Shown: piece by piece, positions 15,785 to 22,807 of the stretch
Position numbering within the stretch: position 1 is the first letter of the stretch
Layout of the letters: the number at the start of each line of letters is the position of its first letter
Assembly: GCA_014380815.1 (NCBI GenBank)
Contig: JACMJB010000313.1
Span: 1-34,220 of the forward strand
DNA: 34,220 nt
Direction of reading: 5' to 3'
Source: Armatimonadota bacterium
GTDB taxonomy: Bacteria; Armatimonadota; Armatimonadia; Armatimonadales; Armatimonadaceae
Translations under genes and position numbers: made by a program
The notes under the pieces: model-generated
Seen by the model: only the letters and a program-made list of their open reading frames with translations
Told to the model about the DNA's origin: nothing
The model's database searches: none

Positions 15785-16642
15785 TTAGCCGAAGAAGGGC
15801 TGAACCGCGTTTAGCACGACCGCCGGGTCGCTGAAATACTGGAAGGTCTGCTGTCGGTACGGTGCCCCGACCGCAGCCGCAACCCCATCGGTCACACGCC
15901 GGCCCGGCGTGACTCCCGCCAGGGCGAAGACCGGACCTGCTTCGAGGCCCAGAGTGTACGCGACCGCCGCCGAATGGCGTGCCTCGGTGGAGTGGATGGC
16001 GACCGCCGTTGCGAGCAGGCCGTTGGTGATTGCGGCATTGGACATAAAGGGGGCCGCGCCAAGGTAGGCGCGAACGCCTGTCTCTTCCACCGCGTAGATC
16101 AGACCCGTGATCGAGAACAGATCGTCGCCCAGGGGGAAGTTGTAACCGCCGGGATTTCGCGTGACCGGAGTTCCGCCGCTGGACTGGATCGCGACGTTCA
16201 GGAAGTCGCGGTGAGCCGCCTCGACATAGGCATATTGCACCAGGTACAGAAACGCCACATCCGCAAGCTGCTGATTGGCGAATGCGCCCGTAGGGATTGT
16301 TCGGGTGTAGCTGCCACGGTCACTCGGGCTGGTGGGAGCCGTCGCATCAAGTGCCGCGCCCGCCGGTCGTCCCGACGCCTTGTTCAGCGCCTGGCGATAC
16401 AGGTCCGCTTCCAGAATCTCCAGGGTCAGGGCGAAGTTCAGAACGAGATCATCCTGGCTGCGGCCCTGGATACCGGGGAAATTCACCGGGTCGCCAAAGC
16501 CACTGACCGCTGTTGTCGCCGAACTGCCACCACAACCTGCCAAAAGTGAAACCGCCGCCGCCCCAAGGCCTGCCGCGCCCATCCGGGTGATAAAGGCGCG
16601 CCGATTAACTTCACTTCGCAGAATCTCATCGAGTTGATCCAC
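15785..16642 (-). CDS. Ferritin-like domain protein, paralogue 2, Tat lipoprotein
   Basis: A 285-residue paralogue of the gene downstream, with the same four helix motifs: LEILEADLYRQAL, YVEAAHRDFLNVAI, YAVEETGVRAYLGA and HSTEARHSAAVAYTL. The N-terminus has a complete twin-arginine motif NRRAFITRMG, a hydrophobic stretch and the lipobox LLAGC, so it is predicted to be exported folded and lipid-anchored. The start is GTG 16642, with AAAGG 9 nt upstream; an ATG 81 nt further upstream in frame lacks both site and homology. It is the first gene of a two-gene operon. Folded export fits a cofactor-bearing (metal-loaded) protein. Confidence 0.9.
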   Translation of the reverse strand: MDQLDEILRSEVNRRAFITRMGAAGLGAAAVSLLAGCGGSSATTAVSGFGDPVNFPGIQGRSQDDLVLNFALTLEILEADLYRQALNKASGRPAGAALDATAPTSPSDRGSYTRTIPTGAFANQQLADVAFLYLVQYAYVEAAHRDFLNVAIQSSGGTPVTRNPGGYNFPLGDDLFSITGLIYAVEETGVRAYLGAAPFMSNAAITNGLLATAVAIHSTEARHSAAVAYTLGLEAGPVFALAGVTPGRRVTDGVAAAVGAPYRQQTFQYFSDPAVVLNAVQPFFG

Positions 16643-16832
16643 GATGTAGAACCTTTCTGTCCACGTCGCCCCAGCATTGGGGCGTAATTTATATTCCGTC
16701 AGTACTATGATGGCGTACTCCATCTGGAAAAGTCTACCTTAAGCGGAAAAAAATCGTGAATTAGTCCAGAAATCGGCCGAAACGTGTTCGTTAACTACTC
16801 ACTTTCTACTCAGGGATGCTCACAATGCTGCG

Positions 16833-16861
16833 TTGCCGCTCCCAGGCGGCTGTGTTACACT
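16833..16861 (+). promoter_or_regulatory. Promoter of hisC
   Basis: TTGCCG (16833-16838, 4/6) and TACACT (16856-16861) are separated by the optimal 17 nt, and the -10 is preceded by TGTGT. It lies 41 nt before the hisC ATG, in the divergent gap between the ferritin-like operon and hisC. Confidence 0.5.
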
Positions 16862-16902
16862 TGATTGCTGCAGCGACTCCCCCTTAAGAAATTGACCGCA
16901 CT

Positions 16903-18069
16903 ATGACTGTTACCTCGAAACCCCACTACGCGACCGACACCGTGGACCGAACCCTGGTGGACCCCCGTATTCGCGCGCTGAAGCCCTATCAGCCGGGTAA
17001 ACCGATCGAGGAGGTGAAGCGCGAGCTTGGCCTGATCGGCGAGATTGTCAAGCTGGCCTCGAACGAAAACCCACTCGGTCCCTCCCCCGCCGCCCTCGCT
17101 GCCCTCGCGGAGGTGCTTCCCAAGCTTGCCCTGTATCCGGACGGCGGCTGTCATGATCTGCGGGCCGCGGTCGCGCAGAAGGTCGGGGTGACCGGGGATC
17201 AGCTTGTCTTCGGCAACGGGTCCGATGAGATCATTCACCTGCTGGGACTGACCTTCTTGCAGCCTGGGGATGAGGTCGTGATCGGGCATCCTACCTTTGT
17301 TCTCTACGAGTCCGCCGCGACGCTCGCCGGTGCGGTCACTATCAAGATACCGTTGACTCGCCCCGGCTTCGCGCACGACACTGAGGCCATGGCGAACGCC
17401 TTCACGGACCGGACGCGGCTGGTCTTTATCGCCAACCCGCACAATCCGACCGGCACTGTTGTCGGCAGAAGCGCGGTGGATGCACTCCTGGAGCGGCTGC
17501 CGTCCCGGGCCGTGCTCGTTCTGGATGAGGCGTATGGCGAATACGTTTACGACGACGTGCCAGACTTCCCCGCCGCACTCGATTATATTCGCGCGGGCGC
17601 ACCCGTGATCGGCCTGCGGACCTTTTCAAAGATGTACGGGCTTGCCGGATTACGTATCGGCTACGGGGTCGGGTCCCCTGAGCTGATTCGCCTGCTGAAT
17701 CAGCCCCGCTCTCCCTTTAATGTCAATCTGTCGGCGCAGGTCGCCGCGACTGCCGCGGTAAACGACGATACCTTCGTGGAAAAGACCCGGAAGACCAACT
17801 CAGATGGGCTGCGGGAGCTGACGGCGGCCTTTGATCGGCTCGGACTACCGTTTATCCCGTCCTTCGCGAATTTCATTATGGTGGATGTTCAGCGCCCCTG
17901 CCGCATGGTCTATGACGCCCTCCTGCGGCAAGGGGTCATCGTACGGACGGGAGATATTTTTGGACTGCCGACCCATCTGCGGGTCACCATCGGCACCGCA
18001 GCGCAGAATGCGGTCTTCCTCGCGGCTCTGGAAGCGGTTCTTCCGGCGATTGCGCCGGCAGCCGGGTAG
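16903..18069 (+). CDS. hisC: Histidinol-phosphate aminotransferase
   Basis: This 388-residue PLP enzyme (fold type I) converts imidazole-acetol phosphate to histidinol phosphate in histidine synthesis. Seen are LASNENPLGPSP, GNGSDEIIHLL, ANPHNPTGT, VLDEAYGEYV, the PLP Lys243 in RTFSKMYGLAGLRIGYG, and the C-terminal LRVTIGTAAQN. The N-terminus includes about 20 extra residues before the conserved PRIRALKPYQPGKP. Related aminotransferases such as CobD or tyrosine/phenylalanine types share this fold, but the motifs favour HisC. No other his genes are nearby. A DUF1499 gene follows 10 nt downstream and is probably co-transcribed. Confidence 0.93.
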   Translation: MTVTSKPHYATDTVDRTLVDPRIRALKPYQPGKPIEEVKRELGLIGEIVKLASNENPLGPSPAALAALAEVLPKLALYPDGGCHDLRAAVAQKVGVTGDQLVFGNGSDEIIHLLGLTFLQPGDEVVIGHPTFVLYESAATLAGAVTIKIPLTRPGFAHDTEAMANAFTDRTRLVFIANPHNPTGTVVGRSAVDALLERLPSRAVLVLDEAYGEYVYDDVPDFPAALDYIRAGAPVIGLRTFSKMYGLAGLRIGYGVGSPELIRLLNQPRSPFNVNLSAQVAATAAVNDDTFVEKTRKTNSDGLRELTAAFDRLGLPFIPSFANFIMVDVQRPCRMVYDALLRQGVIVRTGDIFGLPTHLRVTIGTAAQNAVFLAALEAVLPAIAPAAG

Positions 18070-18079
18070 TTAGGCGTCC

Positions 18080-18577
18080 GTGACACCGCCCGGAAACCTC
18101 GAACCGCTTTCTCGAAAGCGCTACCTGCGCTCGGTACTGCTGGCCTGGGCCTTTGGATTCCTGCTGGCAGGCGCCTATGCGGTCGTTCGCTATGTGCCTG
18201 CGGCAGGTTTGCGCAGCAACGATATTACGACCGGGAAGTCCGCGGATTATCCGGATCTTCAGCCGCGGATCTATGACGCCGACCCTCGAAACACCACGGT
18301 CCTGGCGGCGGCAGCGGCGGCGGTACTGCCCCGCTGGACCGTCATCCGGACCGATACCAGCGGGTTTACCGTGACCTGCGAGGTCAAAATGCCGCTCGGC
18401 CTCTTCACCGATGATGTCACGGTCCACGCGGAGCCGTTCGGCCCGCAGGGAAGATACTCCCGTGTCGTTATCCGCTCCCGTTCCCGGCTTGGCAAGGCGG
18501 ATCTCGGTGAGAACGCCCGCCACATTCGCGCACTGCAATCAGCCATGGACAGCAAGCTGCCTGTCGTCTCGCTCTAG
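18080..18577 (+). CDS. DUF1499 domain protein, membrane anchored
   Basis: A 165-residue protein with one N-terminal membrane segment (about 17-36, VLLAWAFGFLLAGAYAVV) followed by a DUF1499 domain: YDADPRNTTVLAAAAA, then WTVIRTDTSGF, and the family-typical end VIRSRSRLGKADLGENARHIRAL. Function is unknown. The start is GTG 18080, 10 nt after the hisC stop. Its TAG overlaps the stop of the convergent MerR-like gene within CTAG (18574-18577). Confidence 0.88.
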   Translation: MTPPGNLEPLSRKRYLRSVLLAWAFGFLLAGAYAVVRYVPAAGLRSNDITTGKSADYPDLQPRIYDADPRNTTVLAAAAAAVLPRWTVIRTDTSGFTVTCEVKMPLGLFTDDVTVHAEPFGPQGRYSRVVIRSRSRLGKADLGENARHIRALQSAMDSKLPVVSL

Positions 18578-19011
18578 TCCTCACGGTCTTCACTGTCCTT
18601 CCTGGCCGCCAGCACCTGCTCCATGGTCAGCGGGGTATCCCATCCGATCTCTGTGACCAGCCTTCTGATCTCCGCGCGCAAAGCGCCGATCTCGGCTCTC
18701 AGCAGCAGCGCTTCGCTTCCCTGCACTCGCAAAAGGGCGATCACGTCGTCAAGCCTCTCTTCTACGGAGCGCCGCCGAACGCGCGCCTGAGGCATCGCCT
18801 CCTTCAACAGGGCATCCCGCACCTGCGCTGAGGTCCACCCGTTCCGCTTCCACTGAACGATCTGCTTCAGCCTGCCGGTGGCTGCCTCGTCGTACCGCCG
18901 CCGCCTTCCCTCTCCGCTCGCCACCACGAACTCCTCAAATTCGTCCCGGTAGATCCGCAGCGTACTCTCCGGCACGACCAATTCGGTGGCAATTGCTTTC
19001 AAGGTGTTCAT
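18574..19011 (-). CDS. MerR-like helix-turn-helix regulator
   Basis: A 145-residue DNA-binding protein. Residues 1-70 form a MerR-type winged HTH: LKAIATELVVPESTLRIYRDE, a basic wing GEGRRRRYDEAA, then LKQIVQWKRNGWTSAQVRDAL. A C-terminal coiled coil (about 88-125, ERLDDVIALLR, then LRAEIGALRAEIRRL) should dimerise it. There is no Cys-rich or small-molecule effector domain, so it may act as a simple repressor or a chromosome-binding MerR variant. The AT-rich repeats immediately upstream are its likely operator (autoregulation). It faces away from the lipoprotein/repeat-protein pair, which it could also control. Confidence 0.88.
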   Translation of the reverse strand: MNTLKAIATELVVPESTLRIYRDEFEEFVVASGEGRRRRYDEAATGRLKQIVQWKRNGWTSAQVRDALLKEAMPQARVRRRSVEERLDDVIALLRVQGSEALLLRAEIGALRAEIRRLVTEIGWDTPLTMEQVLAARKDSEDRED

Positions 19012-19320
19012 TTGTGTTTGCTCGCCTTTTTGCGTTACTGTGTTCTAGAGATTAGTTTACTCTGTTTTATTGTGTTATTTTGCGTTTTTAGTCTGGAAGC
19101 CCCGATTTCACGACCCATTAGTTCAGTTGTCAGCTAAGTGTTCGATAATTGGTATTTGAGAACACAAAATAATTGGAGTGTCAACGCGCAAGGAATCGGG
19201 AGCGATTGCTTGGCATTAAAGGGATTATGCCGCGCCTACCGTGGGAACACTCTCTTGGGCGATGCGCGAAAGCTCGTTTGCCGCGAATCCACGGCGGAAG
19301 CCAACAAGGAGAGTAGACCC
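19012..19320. other. AT-rich divergent regulatory region
   Basis: 309 bases with no convincing gene between the MerR-like regulator and the lipoprotein. The first 75 bases hold the TGYGTT box array. One inverted copy (AACACA, 19161-19166) lies further right. TTGGCA at 19210-19215 is a good -35 hexamer, but no clear -10 follows at the right spacing. The in-frame extension upstream of the lipoprotein ATG has poor coding character. Confidence 0.55.
19013..19086 (+). repeat. TGYGTT box array, putative operator
   Basis: Six hexamers with consensus TGYGTT occur at 19013 (TGTGTT), 19031 (TGCGTT), 19039 (TGTGTT), 19063 (TGTTTT), 19071 (TGTGTT) and 19081 (TGCGTT), all in the same orientation. Two pairs are set 8 bp apart and form 14-mers TGCGTTACTGTGTT and TGTTTTATTGTGTT, 11/14 identical, with starts 32 bp (about three helical turns) apart. 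They lie just upstream of the MerR-like gene and probably bind it. Confidence 0.55.
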
Positions 19321-19773
19321 ATGCAGATGTTCGTTCAGGACGCTCGGAAAAGGTCGAAATGGTCGTCGTTTCTGGCGCTGCTCAGTGTGCTGACGGTCCT
19401 CGCCCCGACCCTCGCGGGCTGCGGACGATCTGGCTCAGATCAGACGACCGGCGGCACTGCGGACACGGTCCCCGCCCCGGCTCAGAAACCGGGAATGAGC
19501 ACTGGCAAGAAAGTCGCCATCATCGCAGGGGCAGCCGCCCTGCTTTACCTCTATAACCGTCAGAAGAACGCAAAGGGAACGGGCAAGAACGGCCAGTACT
19601 ACCGCTCAAAGAATGGCCGTGTCTATTACCGGGATGAAAAAGGAAACGCGGTCTACGTGACTCCCCCTGCCTCAGGCATTCAGGTACCCGCGGACGAGGC
19701 CGAGCGGTACAATCGAGCCGCGAAATCAGGGGGGATGGAACTGAGCGGCCCCGCGGGCGCTGGCTCGCTATAG
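19321..19773 (+). CDS. Small lipoprotein with internal hydrophobic segment
   Basis: A 150-residue protein. The basic N-terminus and hydrophobic stretch (about 15-30) end in lipobox LAGC (Cys34). A Thr/Pro/Ala linker follows, then a second hydrophobic segment (about 64-78, KVAIIAGAAALLYLYN). Next is a Tyr/Lys-rich motif GQYYRSKNGRVYYRDEKG (about 91-108) and a polar tail. AAGGAG at 19306-19311, 9 nt upstream, decides for ATG 19321 over an upstream in-frame ATG at 19138. I do not recognise a named family. It probably forms a two-gene operon with the repeat protein 33 nt downstream, ending at the 20159-20200 terminator. Confidence 0.83.
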   Translation: MQMFVQDARKRSKWSSFLALLSVLTVLAPTLAGCGRSGSDQTTGGTADTVPAPAQKPGMSTGKKVAIIAGAAALLYLYNRQKNAKGTGKNGQYYRSKNGRVYYRDEKGNAVYVTPPASGIQVPADEAERYNRAAKSGGMELSGPAGAGSL

Positions 19774-19806
19774 GCTGGGCAAAGGCACCAGAAAGGAACC
19801 GAACCG

Positions 19807-20142
19807 ATGTCACTTGGAGACATTTTCGAGCGTGTCAAAGATGCGATCCTTGGAGACGATGAGAAGCGGCCTGACGAGAACGGGGTCCTGCCCGCCTCCC
19901 AGGACCCGCTGGGAGACCCTGCCGACCAGGACCGCAACGAATTCGGCAACGTGCTGCCCGCAAGTCAGGACCCCTTGGGCGATCCCGCAGACCAGGAAGA
20001 CGGTCAATTCGGCAACATCCGGCCTGCGTCGGAGGATCCTCTCGGGGACCCCGCCGATCAGGAGCAGGGCTTCGGCAGGGTCCTTCCTGCCTCCGAGGAC
20101 CCGCTGGGCGATCCCGCCGACCAGGAGCGGCGCCGGGTGTGA
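19807..20142 (+). CDS. Tandem-repeat protein with PAS(Q/E)DPLGDPADQ units
   Basis: A 111-residue acidic cytoplasmic-looking protein. A short amphipathic start (LGDIFERVKDAILGDDEK) is followed by four repeats of 21-22 residues whose core is PAS(Q/E)DPLGDPADQ, at residues 29-41, 51-63, 73-85 and 94-106, separated by variable linkers such as EDGQFGNIR. No cysteine, signal or membrane segment is seen. The family and function are unknown to me; regular Asp spacing could suit metal binding or a scaffolding role, which is speculation. GAAAGGAACC precedes the ATG. It is the last gene before a strong terminator. Confidence 0.87.
   Translation: MSLGDIFERVKDAILGDDEKRPDENGVLPASQDPLGDPADQDRNEFGNVLPASQDPLGDPADQEDGQFGNIRPASEDPLGDPADQEQGFGRVLPASEDPLGDPADQERRRV
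19891..20124 (+). repeat. Four coding repeats of about 66 nt
   Basis: The 39-nt cores start at 19891, 19957, 20023 and 20086 (periods 66, 66, 63). Units 1 and 2 encode identical 13-residue cores but use different synonymous codons at 8 of 13 positions. Units 1 and 3 differ at 9 synonymous codons and one Q-to-E change. The repeats are therefore old and kept by protein-level selection. Confidence 0.9.
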
Positions 20143-20158
20143 CCTGCCTGCAGGGGAG

Positions 20159-20200
20159 GAAAAAGCCGGCACTGCGATGTGTTGCCGTGCCGGCTTTTTC
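20159..20200 (+). terminator. Rho-independent terminator
   Basis: Perfect 14-nt arms GAAAAAGCCGGCAC (20159-20172) and GTGCCGGCTTTTTC (20187-20200) around a 14-nt loop, ending in five T. It lies 16 nt after the repeat-protein stop. With A and T flanks it could also work in reverse. Confidence 0.92.
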
Positions 20201-20254
20201 GCTCAGGTGCCCTCCCCAAGTGGCTGCGGCTATAAGGGTGGATAGGGCAGCCCC

Positions 20255-21034
20255 GTGAACTTTTTCGCTCATACAACCGTTGCCGAAAGATACGCAAGCG
20301 CGCGTCCAGATATCAACCCCTTTGTCCTTGAGATGGTCAAGGACTTTCTCCGCCTCGAGGATAAGATGGAAGATGCGCTGGATGTAGGGTGCGGCACGGG
20401 CCTGTCCACACGCGCCCTCAAAGCGCTGGCCCATCGCGTCGTCGGCACCGATATTTCAAAGGAGATGCTTCAGCAGGCTGCCGCGCTTGATGGAGACACC
20501 CTGCATGTGGAGTCCCCGGCAGAACGGCTCCCCTTTGAGAACGGGTCCTTTGACCTTGTCACCGTATCGCTTGCATTTCACTGGTTCGAACGCGAGCTGT
20601 TTCTGGCACAGGCACACCAGCTTTTGCGTCCGCGAGGCTGGCTCATTATCTACAACAATGGGTTCTATGGCAGGATGGGCGAAAACCCCGCGTTTGAGCA
20701 TTGGAACCGCGACATCTATCTATCACGGTATCCCAGCCCGCCGCGGAAGGATCAGCCCTTGACAGATGCAGAGGCTGAGAGCAGCGGTTTTATCTTCGTC
20801 GGGCGCGAAACGTATACGAACGAGGTTCACTTCACCGCTGAGCAGCTAGCAGCCTACCTGCTGACGCAAAGCAACACGATCGCCGCGCTAGAGCAGGGCA
20901 GCGAAACGCTGGATGTCCTGAACCAGTGGCTCGAAGAGCAATTGCCACCCCTGTTTCCCGCCCCGGTCGGCACCTTCGCATTTGGCGGGAGGATCTGGTA
21001 TTTGCAGCGCGGACCGGATGCCGCGGTGCTCTAA
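20255..21034 (+). CDS. Class I SAM-dependent methyltransferase
   Basis: A 259-residue methyltransferase of the Methyltransf_11 type. Motif I is DVGCGTGLSTRAL (about 43-55), motif II VVGTDISKEML, motif III ESPAERLPFENGSFDLVTVSLAFHWF and the post-motif LLRPRGWLIIYNN. The SAM site is thus complete. The acceptor is unknown; the family includes ubiquinone/menaquinone, malonyl-ACP and small-molecule methyltransferases. The start is GTG 20255 (MNFFAHTTVAERYA); no strong Shine-Dalgarno is visible. The stop lies in the first unit of a 13-bp tandem duplication that also contains the stop of the convergent ligase. Confidence 0.9.
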   Translation: MNFFAHTTVAERYASARPDINPFVLEMVKDFLRLEDKMEDALDVGCGTGLSTRALKALAHRVVGTDISKEMLQQAAALDGDTLHVESPAERLPFENGSFDLVTVSLAFHWFERELFLAQAHQLLRPRGWLIIYNNGFYGRMGENPAFEHWNRDIYLSRYPSPPRKDQPLTDAEAESSGFIFVGRETYTNEVHFTAEQLAAYLLTQSNTIAALEQGSETLDVLNQWLEEQLPPLFPAPVGTFAFGGRIWYLQRGPDAAVL

Positions 21035-21048
21035 TGCGGTGCTCTAAT
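21023..21048. repeat. 13-bp tandem duplication at a convergent gene end
   Basis: The unit gcggtgctctaat occurs twice head to tail (21023-21035 and 21036-21048). Unit 1 provides the methyltransferase TAA (21032-21034). Unit 2 provides the minus-strand ligase TAG (21044-21046). Confidence 0.95.
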
Positions 21049-22807
21049 CAAGGGCTGCCCCGTCTGCTTCGGCGAGACGCCGAACCGATTCCAGCGTATC
21101 AATCTCGCTCGCGGGCTTATCCTGCCGGACCCGAAGGATTCTTGGAAATCGAAGGGCAAAGCCGCTTTTATGCCGGGCGGAGGGCTGCACCCGGTCGAAG
21201 GTCACCTCAAAGACGATGGACGGCTCGACAGTGCGGACTTTTCCATGGGCGAACTCCTGGACCGTGTGGGCCATGAGCCAGTCGGACAGTTCCTGGACCT
21301 CGGCGTCCGTTAGCCCACTGTACGCCTTGCCGACATTCAGCAGCGTCGGATCGGTCTCGCTGGTGCGGACGGCGAAGGTATAATCCGACAGAAACCGGCT
21401 TCGCCGACCCTCCCCGACTTGAGCGGCGGTCACGACGACATCCAGGGTCGCTGCGGTCCGCTTGATCTTCAGCCACTCTCGGCCACGCCGCCCCGGTTTG
21501 TAGCGAGAACCAGGGTCTTTGACCATCAGACCCTCGTTGCCTCGCGCCCGCGCCGCCTCGAACTCCTGGTCAAGGTCCGCAGTCCCCACAAACACCCGTG
21601 AGTCGGCGCGGCGGATCACCTGTCCGTCCACCACGAGCGCCACAAGGGCGGCTCGACGGACGTTCAGAGGTTCCTCCAGCAGGATGCGTCCGTCGCTGAA
21701 AAGCGCGTCATACAGCACGAAAGCGACCGGGGTTCGCGCCAGCAGCTCCGAGGTGAGCGTCTTCCGACCAAGTCTCGGCTGCAGAGACTGAAACGGCAAA
21801 ATGTCGGTCGGCAGCGCTTTTCCCGCTGCAGGCCGCACCGGCAGTATCTCTCCATCCAGAATGAACCCCTGATGGCTCGTTTCGGGAATAAGGGCAGCCA
21901 GCGCGGGAAGAAGGTCGGGAAACGCGCCGGTGATCTCATCCAGAGTGCGGGAAAAGAGCGCCACCCGTTTTCCGTTGATCTCCGTCCCATGCAACGGAGG
22001 GGAATCTGCGGCAACGGGAGCGAGGTGAGCCTGTGCCCGAATACCGTCGAACTTGTCTTCGACCACAAAGCCATCCGAAGGCATCTGTCGGGCCAGATCG
22101 GCAAGGTCCGTGGCCGGGGTCGCCAGCATAAACTTCAAAGGGTGAAACAGCCGCAGCGCCGCGGTGGATAAGGTTCCCTGCCGAGCCAGCAGGGCGGTCT
22201 CTCCAATATCGCCGGTCAGCATATTTGCCCGCTGAACCTCGCCCACGGAAACCTGGTAGTGCCGTGCCAGTGCGTCCTCCACCGCCCCTTCTTTCAGTCC
22301 GATCCGCAGGTCGCCCTGCAGCAGCTTGACCAGATACTTCGCTTCGGGCGCCGACAGTCCCCTCAGCACCTTCGTGACGGCCAGGATTTTCTGTTTTGTT
22401 CCGGTGGTGACCGCAAGCGCCGCGAGAAACGACTCGACTTCGGACAGGCAAAGGTGGGAGGATGGACCCGGCACGGCTTCAGTGACCCCGTGAAGTTCGC
22501 CGGCGACATCCCCGATGTCGCCAAGCGCGACCAGACGGGTACGTACCAGCGCCTCCTCCGCGCCGGAAGCGGCGGTGACCGCGGCGATCAGCGCGGCGCC
22601 GCCGATATGGATCGTCCGCTGATCGCGTGCTGAAAAGACATAGCCGGAAAAATAGCGGGCCGCCCGCACGAGGTCTTCGTCCGCAAGTGTTCGAAAGTAG
22701 TCGCCCAGGAACAAGGCTTTTTCCAGACGCTTGGCGGTCGCACGGATGCGCTCGGCCGTTTCGCAGAAGAAACGAAAGGCATCCGGTGGGGGGAAAGCAT
22801 CGGTCAT
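21044..22807 (-). CDS. ATP-dependent DNA ligase
   Basis: A 587-residue ligase with three domains: an N-terminal DNA-binding domain (about 1-200), a nucleotidyltransferase domain with adenylated Lys252 in EDKFDGIRAQAH, and a C-terminal OB domain. Further motifs are VALFSRTLDEI (III), ILDGEILPV (IIIa/IV region), EGLMVKDPGSRYKPGRRG (IV/V) and EWLKIKR (V). Its layout is like archaeal/LigB-type enzymes. It lacks the polymerase and nuclease domains of bacterial LigD, so it is a nick-sealing repair ligase rather than an NHEJ fusion. The ATG overlaps the nei-like stop by 4 nt (ATGA), so the two are co-translated. It should supplement the NAD-dependent LigA expected elsewhere. Confidence 0.94.
   Translation of the reverse strand: MTDAFPPPDAFRFFCETAERIRATAKRLEKALFLGDYFRTLADEDLVRAARYFSGYVFSARDQRTIHIGGAALIAAVTAASGAEEALVRTRLVALGDIGDVAGELHGVTEAVPGPSSHLCLSEVESFLAALAVTTGTKQKILAVTKVLRGLSAPEAKYLVKLLQGDLRIGLKEGAVEDALARHYQVSVGEVQRANMLTGDIGETALLARQGTLSTAALRLFHPLKFMLATPATDLADLARQMPSDGFVVEDKFDGIRAQAHLAPVAADSPPLHGTEINGKRVALFSRTLDEITGAFPDLLPALAALIPETSHQGFILDGEILPVRPAAGKALPTDILPFQSLQPRLGRKTLTSELLARTPVAFVLYDALFSDGRILLEEPLNVRRAALVALVVDGQVIRRADSRVFVGTADLDQEFEAARARGNEGLMVKDPGSRYKPGRRGREWLKIKRTAATLDVVVTAAQVGEGRRSRFLSDYTFAVRTSETDPTLLNVGKAYSGLTDAEVQELSDWLMAHTVQEFAHGKVRTVEPSIVFEVTFDRVQPSARHKSGFALRFPRILRVRQDKPASEIDTLESVRRLAEADGAALD

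Noticed and set aside
19138-19320. Upstream extension of the lipoprotein to ATG 19138
   Set aside because: It would bury the signal peptide behind 61 residues of poor coding quality. AAGGAG directly before ATG 19321 supports the shorter form.
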